Positions 1 to 8,967 of a DNA stretch of 64,000 bases are shown here, one piece after another; the first letter of the stretch is position 1, and every line of letters begins with the position of its first letter. Below the pieces are notes generated by a model. It ran no database searches. It worked only from the letters and a program-made list of their open reading frames with translations, and had not been told where the DNA came from. A program made the translations under genes and the position numbers. Source of the DNA: QALR01 sp900552255 (GTDB taxonomy: Bacteria; Bacillota; Clostridia; Oscillospirales; CAG-272); contig DBFVEH010000005.1 of the NCBI GenBank assembly GCA_048526005.1, forward strand, positions 35,064 through 99,063. Direction: 5' to 3'.

Positions 1-10
1 GTCAAGTGGA

Positions 11-45
11 GGAGGATCCTTTCGGGATTCTCCTTTTTCTTTTCA
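11..45 (+). terminator. Intrinsic terminator of a gene left of the window
   Basis: GGAGGATCC and GGATTCTCC form a 9-bp stem with one G-T pair around a short loop, followed by TTTTTCTTTT. It probably ends an operon that enters from the left edge. Confidence 0.7.
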
Positions 46-149
46 TTTGGAAAGAAAAAAATATGTCGTGCATTGTTTTGAAGAATTCGGAATAAACTGT
101 AAAAGATGGCGGATATCCGAGCGTGCAGAGAACAGAGGAGGGCATATTC

Positions 150-692
150 ATGGCAAGTACGAAGCTTGAAATCCGAACGGAGGCAATAAACCGTGAAATC
201 AAAGCGCATGGGGTCGCTGTGCTTCGGTATCGCATTGCGTTTCCGGTCCTTGCCGGCTGCGACGCCGTAAATGGATTTTGCAGGCAGGTGGCGGAGCAGC
301 TGCGGGATTATGCGGAAAAGACGGCGCAGATGCGCTCGGATAAGCTTGCCTCCTGCTCTCGGGCTGAACGGGTCGGCTTTCGGGAGATCCAAATAAAAGG
401 CACGGCCGAGGTCGTGTGGTCGGACGAATCATATGTGAGCATTCTTTTTGATTTTCTGGCCGCCGATAAGGACAGCGTCCATCGGATGGTCAGGCTTGCC
501 CGTACCTTTGAGCTTGCCTCCGGTCGGGTTTGTATGCCGTCGGAATTTATCGGAAAACGAAAAAAGGCGCCCTCGGAGGAATTTTATCTCACGGCAGACG
601 GCGCCGTTTTTGTTAAAAATCTGTTCGGAAACGATATGCTGCCGGCGAAAGGCTTTCGCCCTCAGGATTACATTAAAGAAGTTATGGTATGA
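150..692 (+). CDS. Hypothetical protein, possibly DUF3298-like
   Basis: A 180-residue soluble protein with no signal peptide and no clear membrane segment. The start is ATG 150, preceded by GAGGAGG eight bases upstream; an in-frame ATG at 123 lacks a ribosome site. Residues about 20-50 (AVLRYRIAFPVLAG, then an N-x-F-C-R-Q helix) resemble the 'input strand plus helix' pattern of DUF3298/RsiV-like domains, but this is a weak impression. The middle part is a mixed alpha/beta region, and the end carries a basic KRKK patch near residue 137. It stands alone between a terminator and the ATPase promoter, so context says nothing about its role. I do not recognise the family with confidence. Confidence 0.7.
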   Translation: MASTKLEIRTEAINREIKAHGVAVLRYRIAFPVLAGCDAVNGFCRQVAEQLRDYAEKTAQMRSDKLASCSRAERVGFREIQIKGTAEVVWSDESYVSILFDFLAADKDSVHRMVRLARTFELASGRVCMPSEFIGKRKKAPSEEFYLTADGAVFVKNLFGNDMLPAKGFRPQDYIKEVMV

Positions 693-802
693 TCATATTT
701 CATTTTACTGTTATATTGAATCGATTTGTTCAAAATATTAAATTAAAATGGTATATTATGTACATAATTCATAAAAAAGACACATTTGTTTTTGAAAAAA
801 CC

Positions 803-831
803 TTGAAAATCAAGTGAATTTACGCTATAAT
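803..831 (+). promoter_or_regulatory. Promoter of the V-type ATPase operon
   Basis: TTGAAA at 803-808 and a perfect TATAAT at 826-831 are separated by 17 bases. Transcription would begin near 838. That leaves almost no leader before the ATG at 842 and favours the TTG start at 872 for the first gene. Confidence 0.75.
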
Positions 832-871
832 TAACAAAAATATGAACAAAAAGAAAGGCGGCGATTGTTTC

Positions 872-1183
872 TTGGATGACCGCATAGAGAAGATATATGA
901 GGCGGAAAAAGCCGCCGTCCAAAAACGAGACGAGCTTGCGCAACAACAGAAAGCGAAGCGCGAAGAAGTGAAAAAAGCGTACGCTGCGGAAAAGGAAACG
1001 GCGCTTTCCGAGGCGGAGGCGGAGGCTTCCCGTCGGCTTGCCGAAGCCAAAGAAGCTGCCGAAAAAGCCGTTGAGAAGGCAAAGACCGAGGCTTCCGAAA
1101 AGGCGGCGGCAGCGATGCGGGAGGCGGAACTCCGCTTGACTCTCGCATCGGATTTTATTGTTCGGGAGATATTTGAAGCATGA
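872..1183 (+). CDS. ntpF: V-type ATPase peripheral stalk subunit G/H
   Basis: A 103-residue Ala/Glu/Lys-rich protein predicted as one long coiled coil, as expected for the stator subunit that pairs with subunit E and ties the catalytic head to subunit I. The start is taken as TTG 872 because AAAGGCGG sits 8-9 bases upstream. The in-frame ATG at 842 has no ribosome site and lies only a few bases after the predicted transcription start. The gene overlaps ntpI by an ATGA. Sequence similarity in this family is low, so the call rests on coiled-coil character, length and first place in an operon whose order equals E. hirae ntpFIKECGABD. Confidence 0.85.
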   Translation: MDDRIEKIYEAEKAAVQKRDELAQQQKAKREEVKKAYAAEKETALSEAEAEASRRLAEAKEAAEKAVEKAKTEASEKAAAAMREAELRLTLASDFIVREIFEA

Positions 1184-3141
1184 TTGGACAAATGAAAAAG
1201 CTTTCGCTGATCGTCGTTTCCTCGGAAGCGGAGCGCGTGATGAATCTGCTTGCATGGCTCTCCTGCGCGGAAATTGAGAAAACGGCGGCGGTCGGGGAGA
1301 CGGAGCTTCTGCGCGTTACGGATTTTTCGAAGAAGCGCGCGCAGGTGCAGAAATCGCTTGCGTCGCTGCGGTTTGCCATTCCATATCTTTCCCCGTACCG
1401 GAAGGACAAGCAGGGGATGTTTTCCGTTTCAAGGCCCGTGATGCGAAGGGATGACCTCGAGACGCTGCCGGAAGCTGCGGAAAAGGCTGTTGGGGCGGCT
1501 GTCCGGGCGGAACAGCTTGAAAATGAGCTGATAGGGCTGAAAGAGGAGGAAAACAAGCTCTCGGAGCTCTTGCGTTCCTATTCTCTGTGGCTGGGCTTGG
1601 ATGTCCCCTTGGATTTTTCGGGAACGGACAGGACCCGTGCCGTTTTCGGGACGCTCCCGTCGGGAAAGGGCATAAAAGAGGCGCTTTCCGATTCCTTATC
1701 GGAGCTTTCGGACGGCGCATATTCGCTGGATATCATCGGGAGCGAGGCTTCCGTTTCGTATGTTTTTCTGGTATATATAAAGACGGCGGAAAAGAAAGTG
1801 AGCGCGGCGCTTTCCGCCGCCGGCTTTGTGAGGCTCCGATTCGATGCCGGGACCGGAACTGCCGTTTCGGCATCGGAAAAGGTGCAGCGGCAGCTTCTCG
1901 ACCTGCGGGAGAAGCGGGAGGCTTTGACCGAAGAGAAACGGACGCTTGCCGCGCTTTGCGCCGACATGGAGACGGCCTACGATATCCTTGACACAAGGCT
2001 CGGAATCTTGGAGCAGCGGGAAAAGACCGCGGCGACCGAGCATACGGTGCTGATAAGCGGCTGGCTTCCGGCAAAGCAGGAAAAACGTCTGCGGGAGGCG
2101 CTTGCGGGATATACGTGCTCTTTGGCTCTTTCCGAGCCGGAGGAGGGAGACGATGTTCCGGTGCAGCTTTGCAACAATGCGTTCGCAGACCCGTTTGAAT
2201 CCCTCATCGGACTATATTCTTATCCCAAATACGGCAGCTTCGACCCGACCTTCATCATGGGCATCTTTTTCTCGATCTTCTTCGGGCTCATGACGGCGGA
2301 CGTCGGCTACGGCCTGCTCATCACGGTCGGCTGCCTGATCATGATAAAGCTCATGAAGCCGCGGCTCGGTATGCGCCGGTTCTTGAAGATGTTTGCGATC
2401 TGCGGCGTTTTCAGCATGGTGTCCGGCGTGCTGTTCAACGGCTGGTTCGGGGATCTGCCGACGCAGTTCGCGCAAAACATCCTCGGGATCACCGATTTCG
2501 GCGGAATGTGGTATCTGGTCGATCCGATCAACGAGCCCATCACGTTCTTTATCATTTCGCTGGCGGCAGGCGCCGTCCATTTGATCGCCGGCATGATCAT
2601 CAAAATGGTCATGCTGATAAAAAGCGGCGATATTTTTTCGGCGGTCTTTGACGTCGGAAGCTGGTTTGTGATCTTTGCCGGCATCGCGCTGTATGTGCTG
2701 GTCGGCACTGCGGGCGGTATCGTCGCACTTGTCGGCGTTCTGATGGTGGTGTTCACGCACGGCAGACATCAGAAAAACATCATTATGAAATTTTTCTCCG
2801 GACTGCTCGGGCTTTACGACATCGTGAATTACATGTCGGACCTTCTGTCCTATTCGCGCGTGCTTGCGCTCGGACTTTCCTCGGCGGTCATCGCCAGCGT
2901 TTTCAACGTTTTGGCTACGCTCGGCGGCAGGTCGGCGGTTTCGTTTATCCTTTTCCCGCTTGTGTTCCTCATCGGACATGCGCTCAACATCGCGCTGAGC
3001 GTGCTCAGCTCGTTCATTCATTCCAGCCGGCTTCAATATGTGGAATTTTTCGGTAAATTTTACGAGGACGGCGGCCGGCAGTTTGCGCCGATGGCGCCGC
3101 GGTTAAAATATACCGATGTTTCGCCGGAGGATTTTGAATAG
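1180..3141 (+). CDS. ntpI: V-type ATPase membrane subunit I (a-subunit homologue)
   Basis: A 653-residue protein. The N-terminal ~330 residues are cytoplasmic and rich in coiled coil, and bind the peripheral stalks. The C-terminal half carries about seven to eight transmembrane helices (from about residue 350), including FGLMTADVGYGL and the late LLSYSRVLALGLSSAVIA helix. The Arg in SYSRVLALGL is the conserved residue that faces the rotor ring and is needed for ion transfer. Length and layout match the NtpI/AtpI family. It starts inside the ntpF stop codon (ATGA), so translation is probably coupled. A 170-base gap to the proteolipid gene follows. Confidence 0.96.
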   Translation: MIGQMKKLSLIVVSSEAERVMNLLAWLSCAEIEKTAAVGETELLRVTDFSKKRAQVQKSLASLRFAIPYLSPYRKDKQGMFSVSRPVMRRDDLETLPEAAEKAVGAAVRAEQLENELIGLKEEENKLSELLRSYSLWLGLDVPLDFSGTDRTRAVFGTLPSGKGIKEALSDSLSELSDGAYSLDIIGSEASVSYVFLVYIKTAEKKVSAALSAAGFVRLRFDAGTGTAVSASEKVQRQLLDLREKREALTEEKRTLAALCADMETAYDILDTRLGILEQREKTAATEHTVLISGWLPAKQEKRLREALAGYTCSLALSEPEEGDDVPVQLCNNAFADPFESLIGLYSYPKYGSFDPTFIMGIFFSIFFGLMTADVGYGLLITVGCLIMIKLMKPRLGMRRFLKMFAICGVFSMVSGVLFNGWFGDLPTQFAQNILGITDFGGMWYLVDPINEPITFFIISLAAGAVHLIAGMIIKMVMLIKSGDIFSAVFDVGSWFVIFAGIALYVLVGTAGGIVALVGVLMVVFTHGRHQKNIIMKFFSGLLGLYDIVNYMSDLLSYSRVLALGLSSAVIASVFNVLATLGGRSAVSFILFPLVFLIGHALNIALSVLSSFIHSSRLQYVEFFGKFYEDGGRQFAPMAPRLKYTDVSPEDFE

Positions 3142-3311
3142 CAGTATTTGGTGAGCTGTTCCCGCCTCCCATGACGACGGGAAATCTTTTAGGTCGGGGG
3201 CATTTGTATTCCCGCCGATGACAGTGAGGTGCTTGCTGCGCCTTACTCTGCTCGGTGACGGGCAGCATCTTTTTGAAAAATTTGAGACCATATGGTCGGA
3301 AAGGCAATATT
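3142..3311 (+). promoter_or_regulatory. Structured gap before the proteolipid gene
   Basis: This is the only large untranslated gap inside the ATPase operon, whose other junctions overlap or are 12-53 bases. It contains a perfect 12-base palindrome GACCATATGGTC at 3286-3297, placed directly before the ribosome site GGAAAGG of ntpK. A TGCTGC...GCAGCA stem lies further upstream. Ring subunits are needed in about ten copies per complex, so this leader may raise translation or stabilise the downstream message. No clear sigma-A promoter was found. Confidence 0.4.
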
Positions 3312-3809
3312 ATGACATTTTCTGATTTTTTGAGCACAATTTTCACCGGCACAAATCTTGCGCTTCTCGGCGCAGTGCTTGCCGTCGCGTTCTCGGGCTT
3401 CGGCTCCGCTAAGGGCGTCGGCATGGTGAGCGAGGCCTCCGCGGGGCTTCTCACGGAGGATCCCTCCAAGTTCGGTAAGGCGATGGTTTTGCAGGCGCTC
3501 CCCGCTACGCAGGGTATTTACGGATTTGTTATCGCGTTCCTCATCGCCGTGGTGAAGCTGGATATCATGTCCGGTACGCCTGTCGAGCTGACGATAGGAC
3601 AGGGCATGTATCTGTTCTGTTCCGCGCTTCCCATCGCGCTCGGCGGCTGGGTATCCGCCCTCAAGCAGGCGAGAGTGGCGACGGCCGGCATTTCCGTGCT
3701 TGCCAAGCGTCCCGAGGCGGTCGGCAAGGCGATCATTTCCTCGGCGCTTGTCGAGATGTATGCGATTCTCGCGTTCCTGATCTCCATTCTGCTCGTGCTG
3801 TCGTTTTAA
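3312..3809 (+). CDS. ntpK: V-type ATPase proteolipid (rotor ring) subunit K, Na+-type
   Basis: A 165-residue protein with two fused helical hairpins (four transmembrane helices), the duplicated c-subunit layout. The start ATG 3312 follows GGAAAGG by seven bases; the upstream in-frame ATG at 3255 has no ribosome site and would add a non-family leader. E148 in ALVEMYAIL is the ion-carrying carboxylate. L63, T66 and Q67 (LPATQG) and Q97 (IGQGM) match the other Na+ ligands defined in E. hirae NtpK (L61, T64, Q65, Q110, E139). The first hairpin lacks a carboxylate, as in NtpK. The ring should therefore carry Na+ rather than H+; that ion choice is inferred from the ligand set. Confidence 0.97.
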   Translation: MTFSDFLSTIFTGTNLALLGAVLAVAFSGFGSAKGVGMVSEASAGLLTEDPSKFGKAMVLQALPATQGIYGFVIAFLIAVVKLDIMSGTPVELTIGQGMYLFCSALPIALGGWVSALKQARVATAGISVLAKRPEAVGKAIISSALVEMYAILAFLISILLVLSF

Positions 3810-3827
3810 GCTCGGAGAAACGCTCTT

Positions 3828-4427
3828 ATGAACGCAGAAACAGGAATCGAAACCATCATAAGCCGGATCGAAGCGGACGTCGAGGCGGAGCTTGCCGCCT
3901 CCCGTGAGGCGTTTGAAAAAGAGCTTGCGGCGCTTGCCGCCGAGCATTCGGCCTCTCTTCAGAACATAAAAGACGACGCTCAGCGCCGTGCGGCGGAAGC
4001 CGTGGAAAAAGAGCTGCAAAGAGGGCGCTCCGCCGCCGTATCTGCCTCGCGCGGAATCCTTGCGCAGGAGAAAAGTGAGCTTGTGCGCCGCGCCTTTGAG
4101 CTGGCGGCAAAAAGCTTTGCTTCCATGGAAACGGAGCGGTATCTCGCTATCATGGCTCCGATGCTTACCTCCGGCGCGGCGGAATTTCCGGCCGGCGCCA
4201 TGCTTACGCTCGTTGTTCCCGAGGGACATCCGGTTTCCGGCGAAACGCTCGCCGCGGCAGCGAAAGTACAGATTGACCGCATCGAGATAAGCGGTGAATT
4301 TGACGCCGGCTTTCTCCTCTTTTCGGAGGAGCTGGAGCTGAACTGCATTCCCTCGAAGCTTATCGGCGACCGATATGAGGAGCTGTCCCCGCGCGTCGCC
4401 GCCATTCTCTTTGAGAGAGAAGCCTAA
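3828..4427 (+). CDS. ntpE: V-type ATPase peripheral stalk subunit E
   Basis: A 199-residue protein. The N-terminal ~90 residues are an Ala/Glu-rich helix that would pair with NtpF. The C-terminal ~100 residues form the compact alpha/beta domain that contacts the top of the A/B head (LTLVVPEGHPVSG..., ELNCIPSKLIGDRYEEL). It lies 18 bases after ntpK. Length and position fit the E subunit of bacterial V/A-ATPases. Confidence 0.92.
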   Translation: MNAETGIETIISRIEADVEAELAASREAFEKELAALAAEHSASLQNIKDDAQRRAAEAVEKELQRGRSAAVSASRGILAQEKSELVRRAFELAAKSFASMETERYLAIMAPMLTSGAAEFPAGAMLTLVVPEGHPVSGETLAAAAKVQIDRIEISGEFDAGFLLFSEELELNCIPSKLIGDRYEELSPRVAAILFEREA

Positions 4428-4445
4428 CGAAAGGGGGATCTTGCC

Positions 4446-5420
4446 TTGTCAGCACCCCGGCAAAACGATTATATCTATGCGTCGGCGCGCATTGGCGTGC
4501 TGGAAAACGCAATTTTGACAAAAGAACAGTATGATAAGCTGATCTTCGCGCCTGCGGGCACGGAACGGCAGATGCTCATCTCCTTTGGATATCCGAAGTT
4601 AGAAAAGGCGCCGCTTTCCGAGCTGCTCGAAAAGCGTGTGGAGGAAGCGTTCGATACGGTATGCGAAACGGTGTCGGACGGCTCGGTTTTCGATGCGCTG
4701 CGATATCCGTATGACTGTATGAACTTAAAGGCCGTGATCAAATGCTCGCTGAGAGCCGGCTTCCGCGCCGAGGATTTCCTTTCGGATATCGGAACCGTGC
4801 CGCCGGAAAAGGCAGCGCAGGCGCTTCGTGAGGGCGATTTTTCGCCGTATCCCGCTCATATGGCTGGGGCTGCGGCGCAGGTGACGGAGGCTTATCCGAA
4901 AACGTCCGATCCGTCGATCATCGACGCGGCGCTCGACCGCGCGTGCTTTTTGGATATGAAAACGGCGGCGCAGGCTTCGGGTATTCCGGAGCTTTCGGAA
5001 TATGTGGCGCGGAAGATCGATGTTGTCAATACCGTGATGTGCGCACGGCTGATGAAAAATGCGGAAGGTCGCTTTGACGGCGGCTTCCTTGACGGCGGCT
5101 CAGTCTCTTATGAAAAGCTGTCGGCGTGCTTGGCGTCCGGCTCTTTTGCGAAAGAGGCTTTTCGCGGTACGCTTTTGGAGACGGTCACGGAGGAGATATT
5201 ATCCGCCGAAGCGCCCGCCGCGCTTGAACGGGTGCTCGATTTGTTTGAGATGAAGCAGATCGTTCCGTATCAGAATGCGTATTTCGGCGCGGCGCGGCTT
5301 GTCGGATATCTCCTCGCCTATGAGGCGGAGGTGAAAAATCTGCGCATTATCCTTGCGGGAAGAATCGCGGGAGACGCGGGAGAGAAAATAAAGGAAAGGC
5401 TGCGCGGAATTTATGTATAA
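4446..5420 (+). CDS. ntpC: V-type ATPase subunit C (subunit d homologue)
   Basis: A 324-residue mostly helical protein of the V-ATPase C/AC39 (subunit d) family, the socket that links the central stalk to the membrane ring. The start is TTG 4446, eight bases after AAAGGGGG. YIYASARIGVLENAIL near the N-terminus and the repeated helical bundles, with late segments such as NLRIILAGRIAG, fit the family. It overlaps ntpG by eight bases, implying coupled translation. Confidence 0.93.
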   Translation: MSAPRQNDYIYASARIGVLENAILTKEQYDKLIFAPAGTERQMLISFGYPKLEKAPLSELLEKRVEEAFDTVCETVSDGSVFDALRYPYDCMNLKAVIKCSLRAGFRAEDFLSDIGTVPPEKAAQALREGDFSPYPAHMAGAAAQVTEAYPKTSDPSIIDAALDRACFLDMKTAAQASGIPELSEYVARKIDVVNTVMCARLMKNAEGRFDGGFLDGGSVSYEKLSACLASGSFAKEAFRGTLLETVTEEILSAEAPAALERVLDLFEMKQIVPYQNAYFGAARLVGYLLAYEAEVKNLRIILAGRIAGDAGEKIKERLRGIYV

Positions 5421-5739
5421 AATAGGAATTATCGGCGAGGGCGACAGCGTTCTCGGCTTCCTCACCGCCGGCTTTTCGGTGTTTCCGGTGGAATCGTCCG
5501 AGGAGGCGGCGAGCACGCTTCATTCGCTTGCAAAGGACGATTACGCGATTATTTTCATCACGGAGGATCTCGCGGACGGGATCGGAGAGGATCTTGCGAA
5601 ATATCGGGAATGTGCCGTTCCTGCGGTCATTCTGATCCCGTCAAAGGACGGGACGGCGGGAGTCGGCATGTCGAATATTCGTGAGAGCGTCATTCGCGCG
5701 GTGGGCGCGGATATTTTGTTCGGCTCCGATGAGACATAA
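5413..5739 (+). CDS. ntpG: V-type ATPase central stalk subunit F
   Basis: A 108-residue Rossmann-like protein (MYKIGIIGEGDSVLGFLTAG, then a central DYAIIFITEDLA strand). This is the small F subunit that binds subunit D in the rotating shaft. The family's 'gD.d.v.GF.laG' opening is present. It starts inside the end of ntpC. About 53 bases separate it from ntpA, including a short CGCGGACGC-TTG-TCCGCGCG hairpin that does not carry a T-tract. Confidence 0.92.
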   Translation: MYKIGIIGEGDSVLGFLTAGFSVFPVESSEEAASTLHSLAKDDYAIIFITEDLADGIGEDLAKYRECAVPAVILIPSKDGTAGVGMSNIRESVIRAVGADILFGSDET

Positions 5740-5792
5740 AATCATACAATGCGCGGACGCTTGTCCGCGCGGAAAGGGAAGTTGCTTATAAT

Positions 5793-7550
5793 ATGGCTGA
5801 GGGAAAAATCATCAAGGTTTCAGGCCCGCTTGTCATCGCGGGCGGCATGAGAGACGCCAATATGTTCGACGTCGTGCGGATCGGCGCGGCGGGACTCATC
5901 GGCGAGATCATCGAAATGCACGGAGACCGGGCGTCGATCCAGGTTTATGAGGAAACGGCGGGACTCGGCTGCGGCGACCGCGTTGTCTCGACCGGCGAGC
6001 CGCTTTCCGTCGAGCTGGGACCCGGGCTTATCACAAACATATACGACGGCATCCAGCGTCCGCTGGAAAGCATTTTTCATAAATACGGCACCAATATCAC
6101 AAGAGGCATTTCCGAGCCGGCGCTCGACAGGAAGAAAAAATGGCATTTCACGCCGACCGTTTCGACCGGGGACTCCGTGACGGCGGGAGATGTGATCGGA
6201 ACGGTTGCGGAAACCGAGCTTATGCTCCATAAAATCATGGTTCCCTACGGGATTTCCGGCGTTGTGAGCGAGATTGCGGAGGGGGATTATACCGTCACGG
6301 ATACGGTCTGCAGGATTGCCGCGCAGAGCGGTACGGCGGCGCTTTCCCTCATGTGCAAGTGGCCTGTCCGCCGTGCGCGTGCGTATGCAAAAAAGCTCGC
6401 GCCGGATGAGCTGATGATCACGGGACAGCGCGTCATCGACGCGATGTTCCCGATCGCCAAGGGCGGAACGGCGTGTGTTCCGGGGCCGTTCGGCTCCGGC
6501 AAGACGGTCGTTCAGCATCAGCTTGCGAAATGGAGCAATGTGGATCTTGTGGTCTATATCGGCTGCGGCGAGCGCGGCAATGAGATGACCGACGTTCTAC
6601 GTGAATTTCCGGAGCTGCGCGACCCGCGCACGGGACATTCGATCATGAAGCGCACGGTGCTGATCGCGAATACCTCCGATATGCCGGTCGCGGCGCGCGA
6701 GGCTTCGATCTATACCGGCATCACGATCGCCGAGTATTTCCGCGATATGGGATATTCCGTCGCGGTCATCGCGGATTCCTCCTCGCGCTGGGCGGAGGCG
6801 CTGCGCGAGATGTCCGGACGGCTTGAGGAGATGCCCGGCGAGGAGGGCTATCCCGCGTATCTGACCTCGCGGCTTGCACAGTTCTACGAACGCGCGGGGC
6901 GCGTGGTCTGTCTCGGTTCGGACGGCAGAGAGGGAACGCTTTCCGCCATCGGCGCGGTTTCGCCGCAGGGCGGCGACCTTTCGGAGCCGGTTACGCAGGC
7001 GACGCTGCGTATCGTCAAGGTATTTTGGGGACTCGAATCGAATCTCGCCTACCGCCGCCATTTTCCGGCGATCAACTGGCTGAATTCGTATTCCCTCTAT
7101 AAAGACAGGCTGGAGCCGTGGTTCCGTGAGCATGTCGGCCGCGGATTTTCCGAGGCGACTGCGGAGGCGATGCGGCTTTTGCAGGCGGAAAGCGAGCTCG
7201 ACGAGATCGTGAAGCTCGTCGGCGCGGACGCGCTTTCCCCGAAGGAACGGCTTACGCTGGAGGCGGCGCGTTCCGTGCGCGAGGATTTCTTACAGCAGAA
7301 CGCCTTTGACGAATTCGATTCGTATACACCGCTGGATAAACAGTACCGCCTGCTGCTTCTGATCCTTTCTTACTATAATAAATCACTTGCAGCGGTCGAA
7401 AAAGGCGCGGATGCGGAGGCGCTCGCGGATATGAATGTCAGAGAGAAAATCGGCCGCGCCAAGAGCGCGCCGGACAATACCTATGTTTCCGATTTTGAAG
7501 CCATCGATCATGAGATCGATGCGGAAATCGAAACCATTCTTTGCAGATAA
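5793..7550 (+). CDS. ntpA: V-type ATPase catalytic subunit A
   Basis: A 585-residue catalytic subunit. The order is N-terminal barrel, the bulge ('non-homologous') region typical of A subunits at about 110-190, then the nucleotide domain with P-loop GPFGSGKT at 231-238 and the GERGNEM segment (catalytic Glu region) near 260. SSSRWAEALREMSGRLEEMPGE and YPAYLTSRLAQFYERAG follow, then a helical C-terminal domain. All family hallmarks are intact. The ribosome site is GGGAAG before ATG 5793. It lies 12 bases upstream of ntpB. Confidence 0.98.
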   Translation: MAEGKIIKVSGPLVIAGGMRDANMFDVVRIGAAGLIGEIIEMHGDRASIQVYEETAGLGCGDRVVSTGEPLSVELGPGLITNIYDGIQRPLESIFHKYGTNITRGISEPALDRKKKWHFTPTVSTGDSVTAGDVIGTVAETELMLHKIMVPYGISGVVSEIAEGDYTVTDTVCRIAAQSGTAALSLMCKWPVRRARAYAKKLAPDELMITGQRVIDAMFPIAKGGTACVPGPFGSGKTVVQHQLAKWSNVDLVVYIGCGERGNEMTDVLREFPELRDPRTGHSIMKRTVLIANTSDMPVAAREASIYTGITIAEYFRDMGYSVAVIADSSSRWAEALREMSGRLEEMPGEEGYPAYLTSRLAQFYERAGRVVCLGSDGREGTLSAIGAVSPQGGDLSEPVTQATLRIVKVFWGLESNLAYRRHFPAINWLNSYSLYKDRLEPWFREHVGRGFSEATAEAMRLLQAESELDEIVKLVGADALSPKERLTLEAARSVREDFLQQNAFDEFDSYTPLDKQYRLLLLILSYYNKSLAAVEKGADAEALADMNVREKIGRAKSAPDNTYVSDFEAIDHEIDAEIETILCR

Positions 7551-7562
7551 GGAGGTGCCGGA

Positions 7563-8942
7563 ATGATTAAGGAATACAGAACCATTGAAGAAGTCGCGGG
7601 ACCTCTGATGCTGGTGCGCGGCACCACGGATGTCAAATATGACGAGCTTGGGGAGATCGAGCTTGCGGACGGGTCATTGCGCCGCTGCCGTGTGCTGGAG
7701 GTAAACGGGAGCGACGTGCTGGTACAGCTGTTTGAAAGCTCCGCCGGCATCAATCTTTCCACCGACAAGGTGCGTTTTCTTGGGCATGGGGCGACGCTCG
7801 GCGTGTCCGAAGATATGCTCGGCCGCGTTTTTTCCGGCATGGGCAAGCCGATCGACGGCGGTCCCGCGCTGATTCCGGAGAAGCTGCTCGATATCGGCGG
7901 TACGCCGATCAATCCTGCGGCGCGAAACTATCCGTCCGAGTTCATCCAGACCGGAATCTCCACGATCGACGGACTTAACACGCTGGTTCGCGGACAGAAG
8001 CTGCCGATTTTCTCGGCGTCCGGACTTCCGCACGCGAAGCTTGCGGCACAGATCGCAAGACAGGCACGTGTCCGCGGCTCGGATGCGGGCTTTGCCGTGG
8101 TATTCGCGGCGGTCGGCATCACCTTTGAGGAAGCGGATTTCTTTATCGAGGATTTTGCGCGCACCGGCGCGCTCGATCACACGGTGCTTTTCATCAACCT
8201 TGCCTCCGACGCCGCCATCGAGCGAATCTCGACGCCGCGTATGGCGCTGACGGCGGCGGAATATCTTGCGTTTGATAAGAATATGCATGTGCTCGTCATC
8301 ATTACCGATATCACGAATTACGCCGAAGCGCTGCGGGAGGTTTCCTCCGCGCGCAAGGAGGTGCCGGGACGGCGCGGCTATCCGGGTTATCTTTACACAG
8401 ACCTTGCGACGATGTACGAGCGTGCGGGACGCAAGGAGGGCTCGGAGGGCTCGATCACGATGATCCCGATTCTGACGATGCCCGAGGATGATAAAACGCA
8501 TCCGATCCCCGACCTTACGGGATATATCACGGAGGGACAGATCATCCTCTCTCGTGATCTTTATCGAAAAGGCGTGCTGCCTCCCGTGGATGTGCTTCCG
8601 TCGCTTTCCCGTCTGAAGGACAAGGGGATCGGCGCCGGAAAAACGCGCGAGGACCATGCCGGCACGATGAATCAGCTTTTTTCTTGCTATGCGCGCGGCA
8701 AGGAAGCGAAAGAGCTCATGGTGGTGCTCGGGGAGGCGGCGCTGACGCCGACCGACCGGCTGTATGCAAAATTTGCGGACGAATTCGAGCGTCGTTATGT
8801 GAATCAGGGGTTTGACGAAAACCGCACGATTGAGGAAACGCTGGATCTCGGCTGGGAGCTGCTCTCCATTTTCCCGCGCAGTGAGCTCAAGCGCATCAAG
8901 CCGGAGCTTATCGACCGGTATATGCCGGGATCCAAGGGATAA
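7563..8942 (+). CDS. ntpB: V-type ATPase subunit B
   Basis: A 459-residue non-catalytic partner of subunit A. It opens with EYRTIEEVAGPLMLV, has GMGKPIDGGP, and carries IFSASGLPHAKLAAQIARQA where subunit A has its P-loop. The loop is degenerate, as expected for B subunits. Further family blocks are EVPGRRGYPGYLYTDLATMYERAG and SLSRLKDKGIGAGKTREDH. AAGGAGG sits five bases before the ATG. Confidence 0.98.
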   Translation: MIKEYRTIEEVAGPLMLVRGTTDVKYDELGEIELADGSLRRCRVLEVNGSDVLVQLFESSAGINLSTDKVRFLGHGATLGVSEDMLGRVFSGMGKPIDGGPALIPEKLLDIGGTPINPAARNYPSEFIQTGISTIDGLNTLVRGQKLPIFSASGLPHAKLAAQIARQARVRGSDAGFAVVFAAVGITFEEADFFIEDFARTGALDHTVLFINLASDAAIERISTPRMALTAAEYLAFDKNMHVLVIITDITNYAEALREVSSARKEVPGRRGYPGYLYTDLATMYERAGRKEGSEGSITMIPILTMPEDDKTHPIPDLTGYITEGQIILSRDLYRKGVLPPVDVLPSLSRLKDKGIGAGKTREDHAGTMNQLFSCYARGKEAKELMVVLGEAALTPTDRLYAKFADEFERRYVNQGFDENRTIEETLDLGWELLSIFPRSELKRIKPELIDRYMPGSKG

Positions 8943-8967
8943 GTATTCTTGAAAAGGAGGCATCGCT

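Noticed and set aside
842..871. ATG 842 as start of ntpF
   Set aside because: It lies only about four bases after the predicted transcription start and lacks a ribosome site; TTG 872 has one.
2212..3036. 274-codon open frame on the minus strand
   Set aside because: Antisense of the ntpI membrane half; Asp/His/Arg-rich without motifs.
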